DNA of 64,000 nucleotides from an uncultured Lachnospiraceae bacterium (GCA_910588875.1 CAJURT010000009.1:17196-81195); one strand, 5' to 3'. Shown: positions 25,729 through 35,252, numbered from the stretch's first letter. Notes: generated from the letters alone by a model not told the origin. Numbers and translations are program-made.

Positions 25729-27188
25729 CGCTTTTCTTTCCTGTTAGCCTTTCTTTTCTTATACAATGCATTCACACAGTATTGAAACTCATCGCTTTTC
25801 AAAATTGCAGATACCAAAATAAATGTTACTATCCCGGTAAAAACCTGAAGCCCTAATTTGATTACTGTTGCTGTACTAACCCCTGATACCAAAGAAACCA
25901 TGGCTCCCATAGCAATACAAGAACAGACAGTTTTATTCACATCTTTAAATAGCATATTGATTTTATAATCTATATATTTTCCTGCATAATATATGCTGAT
26001 AGCAATATTTATTAAGGCACAAGCTGCTGATGCCATTGCTATCCATAACACCCCATATTGCATCACCAAAATCAACGATAATACTGCAATGATTGTTTTT
26101 ATAACCTGCATTTTCAAGAATATATCTGCCCTGCCGACAGCTTTCAACATCTCCCGGATAGGTATCTCAATACATCTCGTTGCATATACCAAACAAGCCA
26201 ATTCCATATATGGAACAGCAAAAATCCATTTTTCTGAAAGCAAAATCTTGACGATTGATTCTGATGTTATTACTGCCCCTGACAACAAGGGAAACATGAT
26301 ATAAGAAGACAATGAAATCCACTTCCTAAAAATCCCCCTCAATTGGTCTATATTCCCCTGAGATTGAGACAAAACTGGAAACATAACTGCACTCAACGAA
26401 TTAAGTACATTTGTTGCCATTGTATTCGGAAGCAACTGCCCTTTGTTATAATATGCCAAATCACTTGCTGCATACTTTTTCCCTATAACCATCCCCCTAA
26501 ACTGCTCATTTAAAGAAACAATAATGCTTGAAAGCATTACTCTCCATGCGAAGGAATACAACTGTTTTGCCCTTTCAATAGAGAACTTTTTTTGAGGGCG
26601 CCAACCGGCTTTAAACCATAAAACCAGCGTCTCAAAGCATATTAAACTCAATGACTGAATTACTAATGCCCAAGCACCCCCTCCAGATAACGCCACTCCA
26701 ATCCCTAAAATGCCAGATGCAACTTTTCCGGTGATTGTAGAATAAAAGTAAAACCGAAACATCATGCACCGCGAAATATAAGCTGTCTGTATAGAATTAA
26801 CTGCTGCAATTATAATACTGATTGACAGAACCCTTAGCATAACACAAAGTTGTGTATAGCCATAAAAATTAGCTATACCAGGAGCCCCCAAAAATAAAAT
26901 GGTATAAATAATAACAGAAATCATTAGATTTGCCCAAAACATTGTTGAAAAATCCAAGCCATCTGCCTTCTCTTTTTGGATTAAAGCATTCCCCAACCCG
27001 CTTGTAACAAAAATTGTGGAAAATGTAACAAAAATTGTTATCATCTCCACAATCCCGAAATCTTCAGGTTCAAGAATACGTGCCAAGACAGCAGTAACAG
27101 AAAAGGATACGATTAGTGCTGCTGTTCTTTCAGCTAATTTCCATATTATATTTCTGATTATTTTATTTTTATCAGAACTTTCCCTCAT
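25725..27188 (-). CDS. wzx: Oligosaccharide flippase (Wzx, MOP superfamily)
   Basis: This 487-residue protein has about 12-14 membrane helices. The start RNIIWKLAERTAALIVSFSV and VLARILEPEDFGIVEM are typical of polysaccharide-exporting MOP proteins (RfbX/WzxC type). It flips the undecaprenyl-linked repeat unit across the membrane. It lies between the polymerase and a GT4 gene and is markedly AT-rich compared with the locus ends. Confidence 0.9.
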   Translation of the reverse strand: MRESSDKNKIIRNIIWKLAERTAALIVSFSVTAVLARILEPEDFGIVEMITIFVTFSTIFVTSGLGNALIQKEKADGLDFSTMFWANLMISVIIYTILFLGAPGIANFYGYTQLCVMLRVLSISIIIAAVNSIQTAYISRCMMFRFYFYSTITGKVASGILGIGVALSGGGAWALVIQSLSLICFETLVLWFKAGWRPQKKFSIERAKQLYSFAWRVMLSSIIVSLNEQFRGMVIGKKYAASDLAYYNKGQLLPNTMATNVLNSLSAVMFPVLSQSQGNIDQLRGIFRKWISLSSYIMFPLLSGAVITSESIVKILLSEKWIFAVPYMELACLVYATRCIEIPIREMLKAVGRADIFLKMQVIKTIIAVLSLILVMQYGVLWIAMASAACALINIAISIYYAGKYIDYKINMLFKDVNKTVCSCIAMGAMVSLVSGVSTATVIKLGLQVFTGIVTFILVSAILKSDEFQYCVNALYKKRKANRKEKR

Positions 27189-27196
27189 CTATGTGC

Positions 27197-28330
27197 CTAA
27201 AACCCTCCAGCATTAAATAAAATCATTGCCAAATAACGCAATGTCAAAAATGATAGTGAAAAAAATACTATTACAAAAAACATTTGCCCTTCTCGTGTTT
27301 TCTTACTATACGTGCTTAATTGATCTACAAATAGAAAAATGTGGAAATAGCAAAATGCTCCTAATCTCCACATCCAATACATATAATAACTCATTAAAAT
27401 TGTAAAAGAACCAAACATAGAAATCATTAGTAGTTCATCATAATTTTTTATTCTGTTTTTTAATTCAGGTCTTTTAATAAAACCATAAATAGTAATGATA
27501 TAATAGGGGAAACCCTTAAATACTGTCATTATATTACTTGATATAGCAATCCCGCCCGTATCATCTAAATATCGGCTAATTTCTGCAATTATTACTGGAA
27601 AAATCTTACCCAATAACTGAATTCCTATTCTTGTCATATTACTAAATGAACAAATACATATTACTGATGTTATTGCAAACAACATTCTCATCCATCTCTT
27701 TTTTGCAAAAAGAAGCATAACCATAAATGGAATTATAATAATTGCTGATTCATGAAACAAAATTGCCATAAAAGTAAAAACAATAGTTAAAAACCATCTC
27801 TTTTTTAAAAATGCTGTTAACGCTAATGCACAAAAAACTATTGATAATACTTGTTTTAACAAATAAAAACTATACACAAGAGAACTACTGCTTACTAATA
27901 GCACAAGTGTCTTCCATGTAGCATTATCTTCCCAGCAATATACAATTAAAAATAATAATACACTTAAAAATGTTACTGTAAAAAAAAGCCATTTAGGATC
28001 ATGTGTAAATATATGCAAAAAATCCACAATGACCCTTAACCCGGTTGTCCAGTAATCGGGATAATCACCCACAAACCGATAGGCATAATTCCCTCTATCC
28101 TTAACATATGGAAATTTAGAAACATAAACAGAATATATTCCAAATAGTAACGAAACCAGAAAAATTAAATAAAATCCCAATTTTTTATTATTTTTATATA
28201 CATGGCCAAAGGTATTAACTCGCATGAATAAAGAAGAAAATTTATATTTCGAAATCAAAAAAAACATCGCAATAAATACCAAATAAAGAACCAACTTAAC
28301 AATATATTCTAAATATATCAACTCGCCCAC
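27197..28330 (-). CDS. wzy: EpsG-type polysaccharide polymerase (Wzy)
   Basis: This 377-residue protein has around ten helices and matches the EpsG/Wzy pattern: a DRGNYAYRF segment after the second helix and an FHESAIIIIPF motif in the middle. It should polymerise flipped repeat units outside the membrane. It is the most AT-rich gene of the locus, as is common for Wzy genes swapped between strains. Confidence 0.82.
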   Translation of the reverse strand: MGELIYLEYIVKLVLYLVFIAMFFLISKYKFSSLFMRVNTFGHVYKNNKKLGFYLIFLVSLLFGIYSVYVSKFPYVKDRGNYAYRFVGDYPDYWTTGLRVIVDFLHIFTHDPKWLFFTVTFLSVLLFLIVYCWEDNATWKTLVLLVSSSSLVYSFYLLKQVLSIVFCALALTAFLKKRWFLTIVFTFMAILFHESAIIIIPFMVMLLFAKKRWMRMLFAITSVICICSFSNMTRIGIQLLGKIFPVIIAEISRYLDDTGGIAISSNIMTVFKGFPYYIITIYGFIKRPELKNRIKNYDELLMISMFGSFTILMSYYMYWMWRLGAFCYFHIFLFVDQLSTYSKKTREGQMFFVIVFFSLSFLTLRYLAMILFNAGGF

Positions 28331-28333
28331 CTA

Positions 28334-29308
28334 TTAAAGATTTTCCTTATACCACTCAATCGCCGCCTCTATCCCCCGCTCAAAACCCCAGTCCGGGTCA
28401 TATCCCAGCAGCCTCTTTGCCTTACTGATATCCGCATTGGAGTGCTTAATATCCCCGGCCCGCTCCGGTCCGAATTCCGGCTCAATATCTGCCCCCAGTG
28501 CCTTCGCCAAGCCATAATAAATATCTATCAGGTACTCTCGGCCGCCATACGCTATGTTATACGCCTCCCCAGCCGCTTCATGTGGGGCCTGGCAGGCTTT
28601 TAGGTTCGCCTCAATTACATTCTCAATATAGGTAAAATCCCGGCTCTGCTTCCCGTCCCCATGAATCACCGGCCTCTGGCCCCCCATCAGCTGCTTGATG
28701 AATTTGGGGATTACCGCTGCATATGCCCCGTCCGGATCCTGCCTCCTGCCAAACACATTGAAGTACCTCATGCCATACGTATCCAGTCCATACAGCTTCG
28801 TATAGAGTTTCCCATACTCCTCATCCACCCGCTTTGTCAAGGCATAGGGGGATAGCAGGTTCCCTTCCTGGCCCTCCACCTTTGGCAGTACCGGATGGTC
28901 CCCATATACAGAGGAACTGGAAGCATAGACAAACTTCTTCACCCCTTGCTGCCTGGCTGCCTCCATCATATTCAGCGTGCCCCCGATATTGACCTCCTCA
29001 TAGTAAAGCGGCATTTCTATGCTCCTTGGCACACTCCCCCAGGCTGCCTGATGCAGGGTATAATCCACCCCTTCGCACGCCTCCATGCAGGTATTTAAGT
29101 CTGTAATGTCACCCTTTATAAATGTGTACCCCGGATGGCCAAGGAACATATCCACATTCTCCTGCTTCCCCGTGGATAAGTTGTCAAGGCACCGTACCCG
29201 GCATCCCATGTTTAATATTGCCTCGCATAAATTAGACCCGATGAAACCGGCTCCACCTGTCACAAGAAAAACAGATCCCTCTTCAAATTTCACTTTAGAA
29301 TATCCCAT
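28334..29308 (-). CDS. UDP-N-acetylhexosamine(uronate) 4-epimerase, TviC/WbpP-like
   Basis: This 324-residue extended SDR has the Rossmann motif TGGAGFIGSNL, the catalytic SSSVYG and YALTKR (Tyr-x3-Lys), and an N-terminal extension MGYSKVKFEEGS. WbpP/TviC proteins convert UDP-GlcNAc or UDP-GlcNAcA to the galacto form. Directly upstream in the operon is a TviB-type dehydrogenase, so the pair should make UDP-GalNAcA as in Vi-antigen synthesis. Confidence 0.88.
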   Translation of the reverse strand: MGYSKVKFEEGSVFLVTGGAGFIGSNLCEAILNMGCRVRCLDNLSTGKQENVDMFLGHPGYTFIKGDITDLNTCMEACEGVDYTLHQAAWGSVPRSIEMPLYYEEVNIGGTLNMMEAARQQGVKKFVYASSSSVYGDHPVLPKVEGQEGNLLSPYALTKRVDEEYGKLYTKLYGLDTYGMRYFNVFGRRQDPDGAYAAVIPKFIKQLMGGQRPVIHGDGKQSRDFTYIENVIEANLKACQAPHEAAGEAYNIAYGGREYLIDIYYGLAKALGADIEPEFGPERAGDIKHSNADISKAKRLLGYDPDWGFERGIEAAIEWYKENL

Positions 29309-29350
29309 CTTTTTGCTCCCTGCCTTTGCCTCTTTCCTGTTATCCTGCCC

Positions 29351-29380
29351 AAATAAAAAAAGCCCTTTTTATGGCTTTGG
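29351..29380 (-). terminator. Weak internal hairpin with T run between dehydrogenase and epimerase
   Basis: On the minus strand AAAGCC (29378-29373) pairs with GGCTTT (29364-29359) and is followed by about seven T. It may cause partial termination within the locus, or be a target of processive antitermination. Confidence 0.4.
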
Positions 29381-29390
29381 TTTTTACGGA

Positions 29391-30707
29391 TTATAGCCTC
29401 CAGTAACTATATCCTGCTTCCTCATATTCTTCTTTGTCAAACATCCCTTTCAGGTCAAAAAGGATCTTTTTCCTGTTGCCATAAAACCGTCCTATGTCCT
29501 CCATGCCCAGTTTCCTGAATCTCCCATGGGCCACCGCAAACACAACGGCATCCATATCCCTGACATCCTCCATGCCAGCAAACTCTATCCCATATAGCCC
29601 TTTAGCCTCACCCGCATCTGCCTCCGGGTCAGCTACAGTAGGCGTAATGCCATACTCCGCAAGTTCCCGAATGATGTCAATGACCTTTGTATTCCTGGTA
29701 TCCGGGCAATCCTCCTTAAATGTAAAACCCAAGATGGCCACCTTTGCCTGTTTCACCGGCCTGTCCGTGGCAATCAGTTTCTTAACTATATTTTCCGCCA
29801 CATATTTCCCCATATCATCATTAATCCTTCTGCCTGACAGGATCACCTGGCTGTGATATCCCAGCATCTCGGCCTTATAAGTAAGGTAATAGGGATCCAC
29901 CCCAATGCAGTGCCCTCCCACAAGCCCCGGGGTGAACTTTAAAAAGTTCCACTTCGTCCCTGCTGCTTCCAGGACGGCCTTCGTATCAATCCCCATCTTA
30001 TTGAAAATGATGGACAGTTCGTTCATAAATGCAATATTGATATCACGCTGGCTGTTTTCAATCACCTTTGCAGCTTCCGCCACTTTGATGCTTTCTGCCC
30101 GGTGCACTCCGGCCTCCACCACCAATTCATACACCCGAGCCACTATATCCAGGGTTTCCCCATCCATCCCGGAAACGATCTTTTTGATTGTTTCCAGCCG
30201 GTGCACCTTGTCGCCTGGATTGATGCGCTCTGGTGAATACCCAATCTTAAAATCCCTGCCGCATTTCAGCCCGGACTCTTTTTCCAAAATGGGAACACAT
30301 ACCTCTTCCGTCACCCCAGGGTAGACAGTAGACTCGAATACCACCACTGACCCCCTGGACAGGTTCCTTCCAAGGATCCTGCTTGCGCCTTCCACCGGTG
30401 ACAGATCAGGGGTATGGTCATCATTGACTGGGGTCGGCACTGCCACAATATGGAATTTTGCTTCCTGCAGTCTCTGCTCATCCGCAGTAAAACCTACTGT
30501 AGAAACCCTTATCTCCTCATCCCCCACCTCCCGGGTCGGGTCAATTCCCTTTTGGTAAAGCATTATCTTTTCCTTGTTCAGGTCAAAGCCAATTACATCC
30601 AACTTTTTTGCAAAAGCCACCGCAATAGGCATGCCAACATAGCCCAGGCCTATTAAGGACAGTTTTTCCTCATGGGAAAGCAATTTCTCATACAGATCCG
30701 TATACAT
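29391..30707 (-). CDS. UDP-N-acetyl-D-hexosaminuronate dehydrogenase, TviB/WbpO-like
   Basis: This protein of about 438 residues has the NAD fold SLIGLGYVGMPIAVAFAKK, PTPVNDDHTPDLSPV and the catalytic cysteine block GLVGGHCIGVDPYYLTYKA. It oxidises a UDP-N-acetylhexosamine at C6 to the uronate using two NAD. I prefer the ATG at 30707 (MYTDLYEKLLSHEEKLSLIG), which has AGAGG at good spacing. An ATG at 30743 would overlap the GT4 gene and has a poor site. It works with the downstream epimerase to give GalNAcA for the polysaccharide. Confidence 0.92.
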   Translation of the reverse strand: MYTDLYEKLLSHEEKLSLIGLGYVGMPIAVAFAKKLDVIGFDLNKEKIMLYQKGIDPTREVGDEEIRVSTVGFTADEQRLQEAKFHIVAVPTPVNDDHTPDLSPVEGASRILGRNLSRGSVVVFESTVYPGVTEEVCVPILEKESGLKCGRDFKIGYSPERINPGDKVHRLETIKKIVSGMDGETLDIVARVYELVVEAGVHRAESIKVAEAAKVIENSQRDINIAFMNELSIIFNKMGIDTKAVLEAAGTKWNFLKFTPGLVGGHCIGVDPYYLTYKAEMLGYHSQVILSGRRINDDMGKYVAENIVKKLIATDRPVKQAKVAILGFTFKEDCPDTRNTKVIDIIRELAEYGITPTVADPEADAGEAKGLYGIEFAGMEDVRDMDAVVFAVAHGRFRKLGMEDIGRFYGNRKKILFDLKGMFDKEEYEEAGYSYWRL

Positions 30708-30732
30708 TTTATTTACCTCTTGTGCTGTTTTT

Positions 30733-31863
30733 TTATTGCTCATTATAGTTATGGTAATGTCTACCTTTTTTCAGAATCCTCTCTATTTCTGCCATATATT
30801 TTCCAACCACAATATCACGGTTGAATTCTTTTTCCATCTTTTCTCTCCCTGCCTTTCCCATGGCTTCCCTTTCTCCATTAGACATGGCCAAAAATTTTTC
30901 TATAGCTATACTTAAACCGAGGGCATCGCCTGCTTGGAATGCTATCCCTGTCACCTCTGGTTCAAAAGCTTCTATACATCCATGAACATCTGTTGCAATC
31001 ACAGGCCTTCCTGTTGCTGCTGCCTCCAGCAGCACATTTGACATCCCCTCATGGTAAGAGGCATGGATAATCGCATGGCTCTCAGCTATATATGGATGAA
31101 TATCTGGCTGCTGCGGAATATAGGTAATTATATTTTTTCTTTCATATTTTTGGATGGTTTCGCCATAGTTCTCATCAAAATCCCCAATTAACCGAAAAAC
31201 AGTATCCGGATATTTCTTCTTGGTTTTTTCTGCTGCTTCCAATATTTCATGGATCCCTTTATCCTTCATTATCCTTCCGACCGTTGTAAAGACAACAGGG
31301 AATTTTGCTTTTGGATACGGTTCATAACAGTGTTTATCTATATTTACCCCTGAACCAGGTATGATGTCGCTTTGTTTCTTTGTTACTATATGTTTCTTAT
31401 CCATATACTCCTGGTTTTCTCTGTTTTGAAAAAAAACCTTGGCCGCTTTTTTTAACCCAATGCGGTACAATAATAAAGCGACAAACCGAAGGCTTCCCTT
31501 GTTTTTTATTGATGTCCCCAGCCCCGTAATATTTGCAATATAAGGAATTCCCAAAAGAGAACAGGCAATCCCGCCATAGGCATTTGGCTTTATTGTGTAT
31601 GTGAGCACGATATCCGGCTTTTCCCGCTTTAAAAGCCGTACATAATACCGGATAAGCTTCCAGTCTTTCTTTATGCTTGTCCCTCTCCGCTCCAAATAAC
31701 AGTTTAAAGCCACTTTACAGCCTATGGATTTGATCTCCTCTATAAATATGCCCTCTGGTACAGAGACCTGCACTTTATAATCTTCTTCTATTAATCTCTC
31801 TATCAGTTCCCTGCGGAATTTGATAAGGCCAGTACAATCATTTGTTAATATCAATACCTTCAT
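30733..31863 (-). CDS. GT4 family glycosyltransferase (CapM/PglA-like)
   Basis: This 376-residue GT-B enzyme starts MKVLILTNDCTGLIKFRREL. ITGLGTSIKNKG and ANITGLG resemble PglA/CapM enzymes that add the second sugar to an undecaprenyl-PP-bacillosamine-type primer. The nucleotide-sugar domain contains TVGRIMKDKGIHEILEA and ASYHEGMSNVLLEAAATGRP. It follows the PglC-type primer transferase (26-nt overlap), consistent with acting at the second step. Confidence 0.9.
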   Translation of the reverse strand: MKVLILTNDCTGLIKFRRELIERLIEEDYKVQVSVPEGIFIEEIKSIGCKVALNCYLERRGTSIKKDWKLIRYYVRLLKREKPDIVLTYTIKPNAYGGIACSLLGIPYIANITGLGTSIKNKGSLRFVALLLYRIGLKKAAKVFFQNRENQEYMDKKHIVTKKQSDIIPGSGVNIDKHCYEPYPKAKFPVVFTTVGRIMKDKGIHEILEAAEKTKKKYPDTVFRLIGDFDENYGETIQKYERKNIITYIPQQPDIHPYIAESHAIIHASYHEGMSNVLLEAAATGRPVIATDVHGCIEAFEPEVTGIAFQAGDALGLSIAIEKFLAMSNGEREAMGKAGREKMEKEFNRDIVVGKYMAEIERILKKGRHYHNYNEQ

Positions 31864-32494
31864 ATTGGCTTCCTTTAAACTTTTCCATCGTCACCGACGT
31901 CCCGGAACTTATCCCTTCACGGGAAAGCACCGTCCACACAGTTTTCAAAATAATTCTCCAATCCCCCAAAAAACTGATGTGATCCACATATTCCACATCC
32001 CAGTTCAACCTTTCTTCCCAGGAAACAGCATTCCTTCCATGCACCTGGGCCAGCCCTGTCAGCCCGGGGCGGACTTCTTGCCTCCTGGCCTGGACTCTGT
32101 TGTAGAGCGGAAGGTATTCAACCAGCAACGGCCTCGGCCCCACAATACTCATATCGCCTTTCAAAATATTGAAAATTTCCGGTAATTCATCCAAGGAAAG
32201 CCCCCGCAGCTTTTGTCCAAACTTTGTCAGCCTCACTTCATCTGGTAAAAACTCACCATTTTTGTCTTTCCTATCTGCCATGGAACGGAACTTATAAAGT
32301 TTGAAAACCTTCCCGTCCAAACCAGGGCGGTTCTGGATAAAAAACACCGGCGATCCCAGCTTTATTCGGATCAGTATGGCTATTACTGCCATAACCGGAC
32401 TCAACAAGACAACCGCTACAAGCGCACATAAAAGATCCTGTGGGCGTTTCACATACTTTTCATAGAATCCCCGACGATGCATTTTCTCCCCCAT
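31838..32494 (-). CDS. Monotopic phosphoglycosyl transferase (PglC/WcaJ core type)
   Basis: This 218-residue protein has a single re-entrant helix region (LLCALVAVVLLSPVMAVIAI). The conserved blocks are PVFFIQNRPGLDGKVFKLYKFRSM, LRGLSLDELPEIFNILKGDM and GPRPLLVEYL, with the catalytic acidic pair in SLDELP. It starts glycan assembly by moving a phosphosugar onto undecaprenyl phosphate. An ATG at 32482 (MHRRGFYEK) is a possible alternative start. The PglD and PglE homologues upstream suggest a 2,4-diamino sugar as the primer. Confidence 0.92.
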   Translation of the reverse strand: MGEKMHRRGFYEKYVKRPQDLLCALVAVVLLSPVMAVIAILIRIKLGSPVFFIQNRPGLDGKVFKLYKFRSMADRKDKNGEFLPDEVRLTKFGQKLRGLSLDELPEIFNILKGDMSIVGPRPLLVEYLPLYNRVQARRQEVRPGLTGLAQVHGRNAVSWEERLNWDVEYVDHISFLGDWRIILKTVWTVLSREGISSGTSVTMEKFKGSQYEGIDINK

Positions 32495-33110
32495 GCCTTA
32501 TCCGTCTTGCAGGAACACCAACATAAGTTCCCATCACCTTTATATCACCAACCACCACTGCACCTGCCCCGATTATACATTCATCACAAAGGCATATGTT
32601 ATTCACAATGCTGCTCCCGACCCCTATCCATGCCCTGTCCCCGATGGAAACATTCCCCGAGATATGGCTTCCTGGCGCCACATGCACATAATTCCCTATT
32701 TTGCAATCATGGTCAATGGTACTTCCCGTATTGATAATCACCCCATCCCCAATAACAGCCCCGCTGTTCACTGCAGTATTTGCCATGGCCACCGTTCCGG
32801 CTCCCAATGTCACCCATTCCCCTATCGATGCGCATGGATGAATCAAGGTTGTTATGGTTACTTGCTTTTCCAAAGCCTTTTGGATATCATTCCGGATCCT
32901 GTTATTTCCGACAGCCACAATAAATTCATGGGTATCCTTCCATTTCTGGTACTCATTTACTTTTCCCATCAACTCATATCCTGGCAATTTTCTGGACAGG
33001 TCGTCATCCAGGAATGCAATATGGCCATACAAGCCTGTTTTTTGAGCGATATCGGCAATTACCCTTCCATGCCCCCCTGCCCCGATTATCATTAGTTTCC
33101 TCATGTCCAT
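32460..33110 (-). CDS. PglD/NeuD-type sugar acetyltransferase
   Basis: This 216-residue protein has an N-terminal Rossmann-like part (KLMIIGAGGHGRVIADIA) and a left-handed beta-helix of hexapeptide repeats. The NTGSTIDHDCKIGNYVHVAPG segment includes the catalytic His and the acetyl-CoA site. PglD acetylates the 4-amino group of UDP-4-amino-sugars. It overlaps the PGT gene by 35 nt and follows the aminotransferase. Confidence 0.9.
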   Translation of the reverse strand: MDMRKLMIIGAGGHGRVIADIAQKTGLYGHIAFLDDDLSRKLPGYELMGKVNEYQKWKDTHEFIVAVGNNRIRNDIQKALEKQVTITTLIHPCASIGEWVTLGAGTVAMANTAVNSGAVIGDGVIINTGSTIDHDCKIGNYVHVAPGSHISGNVSIGDRAWIGVGSSIVNNICLCDECIIGAGAVVVGDIKVMGTYVGVPARRIRHGGENASSGIL

Positions 33111-33148
33111 GGTTTCCTTCTGGTTTCCTAAACAATCGATTTATGTTT

Positions 33149-34447
33149 TTACCTAAAACACCTCTTTACAATCTCAATCACTTTCTCCTGCTCCCCTGCC
33201 GTCATCTTCCCGTCCGACGGCAGGCACAGCCCCCTGCTGAAAATATCCTTCCCCACATCCCATGCCCTTTCCCCTTTCTGGTAAGCATCCGTCCGCGCCC
33301 TCCCATCCCCATCACGGGTCACAAACCCATGGTTTCGGTAGACAGGCTGCATATGCATCGGCTTCCACACCGGCCTCCCCTCCATATTAAAATGGGACAG
33401 CGCCTCCAGGATCTCATCCGGGCAGCTTTTCCCGGGCTTATGCACATACAAAGCGCTTTCTTCCGACCTCACACACTCGCACATGGCATCGCAGTCAATG
33501 AGCATGCAACTCAGCCAGAAATTAGGGGTACTGTTCTCCCCGTCAAATGGGTTCATGGTCACAGGCAGCCCTTTCAGCCCCTCCCGGTAACGCTCATAGA
33601 TCTCCCGTTTCCTCTGGATATGCTCCTTTAGGTGCCCCCACTGCCCCCTCACCACCCCGGCAACCACATTGCTCATCCGGTAATTATAGCCCAGTTCCTC
33701 ATGTTGGTACCAGGGTGCGGCCTCCCGGGATTGTGTACTCCACTTCCTGGCCTTCCGGGCCGATGGCTCATCCCTTGTCAGGAGCATCCCCCCGGAACTC
33801 CCGGTGATAATCTTATTCCCGTTAAAGGAGATAATACTGTAGTCACCGAATGTGCCCGTCTGCCTCCCCTTGTAGGAAGCCCCCAGGCTTTCTGCCGCAT
33901 CCTCGATGAGCAATGCCTTATGGGTATCGCAGACGGCCCGGATTTCCTCTATCTTCCCTGGTGTCCCATACAGGTGTGCCGCAATCACCAGGCGTGTATC
34001 CGGGTACTGCCGAAAAGCCCGTTCCAGACCCTGTGGGTCCATATTCCAGGTATCCTGTTCCGTATCAATAAAAACAGCCTCCCCGCCCTCATAGGCAACC
34101 GGGTTTACGGTGGCGCCAAAGGTCATATCGGAGCAGAATACCCTTCTCCCGGCCAGCATCCCGGTATTGGCCGCCTGCCTGCCGTACAGCCGCTCTGCCG
34201 CCAGCCTTACCGCCAAATGCAAGGCTGCGGTGCCGGAGGAGAGGGCGACTGCATAGGGAATCCCGATATAACTGCTGGCCATCCGCTCGATCTCGTTGAT
34301 ATTCTCACCCACTGTGCTCATCCAGTTGGTCTCATAAGCTTCTTTCATATACTGCAGTTCTTCGCCATGCATCGTCGGCGAAGAAAGCCATACCTTATTT
34401 TTACATGCCTCTATCCCCTTGAACCTTATGTCTGATTGTATATCCAT
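33149..34447 (-). CDS. DegT/DnrJ/EryC1 family sugar aminotransferase (PglE-like)
   Basis: This 432-residue PLP enzyme makes UDP-4-amino-sugars from 4-keto intermediates. WLSSPTMHGEELQYMKEA opens the fold. SLGASYKG and SFNGNKIITGSSGGML carry the PLP lysine (FNGNK). I use the ATG at 34447 because GGGAG lies upstream and homology begins there; the frame is open to 34765 without family sequence. It is the first biosynthetic gene after the NusG block. The 4,6-dehydratase that would feed it is not in the window. Confidence 0.9.
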   Translation of the reverse strand: MDIQSDIRFKGIEACKNKVWLSSPTMHGEELQYMKEAYETNWMSTVGENINEIERMASSYIGIPYAVALSSGTAALHLAVRLAAERLYGRQAANTGMLAGRRVFCSDMTFGATVNPVAYEGGEAVFIDTEQDTWNMDPQGLERAFRQYPDTRLVIAAHLYGTPGKIEEIRAVCDTHKALLIEDAAESLGASYKGRQTGTFGDYSIISFNGNKIITGSSGGMLLTRDEPSARKARKWSTQSREAAPWYQHEELGYNYRMSNVVAGVVRGQWGHLKEHIQRKREIYERYREGLKGLPVTMNPFDGENSTPNFWLSCMLIDCDAMCECVRSEESALYVHKPGKSCPDEILEALSHFNMEGRPVWKPMHMQPVYRNHGFVTRDGDGRARTDAYQKGERAWDVGKDIFSRGLCLPSDGKMTAGEQEKVIEIVKRCFR

Positions 34448-34550
34448 AACTTTTTCGCTCCCAGTTGAATCCTTATTTCCAGTTAATATTTCCGGTTGGA
34501 CCAAATGCCCCTCGCAAGCATGGCGCATGTCCTCTTGCCCGCACAAATAA

Positions 34551-34606
34551 AGACAGGCTTCGCCACCCCGGCACATTCCCCATGCCCCGGGCTTTAAAGC
34601 CTGTCT
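34551..34606 (-). promoter_or_regulatory. Leader hairpin/attenuator before the first biosynthetic gene
   Basis: In the 235-bp gap between the third NusG-like gene and the aminotransferase, AGACAGGCTT (34551-34560) pairs with AAGCCTGTCT (34597-34606). An inner CCCGGCA/TGCCCGGG-type stem fills the middle. On the minus-strand RNA the stem is followed by UUUAUUUG, so it looks like an intrinsic terminator. Its place directly after a LoaP-like gene suggests a processive-antitermination control point. That function is inferred. Confidence 0.55.
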
Positions 34607-34682
34607 GACCGCCATCCCCTGTATAGCGTGCGAAACGTCTGATACATTCCATGGCTTTTTTGTATTTGGCCTGCCGGAAACA

Positions 34683-35252
34683 TCATTCCTTTTTATGGCG
34701 TTTCCTGCGCAGGTAATTGCTTTCTTCCACCCGTTCCACCCTGGCGGCTCCCGCACGGGAGACAATCCCCATCCCCACCGTCACTTCCACCTGCTTCCCC
34801 ATCAGCGGGATCTCCATTACCACCAGCCTTTTGTGGCGCAGCACCTTTTTCACTTCCCCCTGGCATCCCTTCATCGCCCCTGACGTCACAGTCAGCTTGT
34901 CCCCTTCAATGTACCCTTCCGAATAACGGACTATGTGTTCACGGCCACCCAGCTGCTTTAGGTAGGCTTCCTCCTCCGGGTAAACCGGCGTGATCTCCTC
35001 CCCAGTCCGCAGGATCCTGGCCGTCCACCCTGTTCCTTTCAGGCGTTTATAGAAATCCTCGATCCTACCCGTCTCCACAAACACATATCCCGGGAACAGC
35101 CTGCCCGTCACCATGGACCACTTCCCCTGTTTCTTTGTCATCCTCTCCGCCAGCAGGACAAACACTTCTTCATCTTCCCGGGCAACCTGGCTTTGGCATT
35201 TCCCGCACAGTTCTGACTCTGTTCCCGCTTGGGTCTGCATTACATACCACAT
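34683..35252 (-). CDS. NusG/LoaP-like transcription antiterminator, third of three
   Basis: This 189-residue NusG paralog begins MWYVMQTQAGTESELCGKCQ (NGN domain) and has the FPGYVFVETGRIEDFY core. After a variable linker comes a KOW domain: EGDKLTVTSGAMKGCQGEVKK and an RHKRLVVMEIPLMGK strand. The C-terminus is very basic (YLRRKRHKKE). LoaP/UpxY-type paralogs ride RNA polymerase through long glycan operons. It overlaps the second copy by 13 nt and is the copy closest to the biosynthetic genes. Confidence 0.88.
   Translation of the reverse strand: MWYVMQTQAGTESELCGKCQSQVAREDEEVFVLLAERMTKKQGKWSMVTGRLFPGYVFVETGRIEDFYKRLKGTGWTARILRTGEEITPVYPEEEAYLKQLGGREHIVRYSEGYIEGDKLTVTSGAMKGCQGEVKKVLRHKRLVVMEIPLMGKQVEVTVGMGIVSRAGAARVERVEESNYLRRKRHKKE

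Noticed and set aside
33632..34435. 267-codon plus-strand frame
   Set aside because: Antisense to the aminotransferase, which has clear motifs; no family features in this frame.
34448..34765. N-terminal extension of the aminotransferase
   Set aside because: The frame is open but crosses the leader hairpin and the third NusG gene's end. Homology and the ribosome site begin at 34447.
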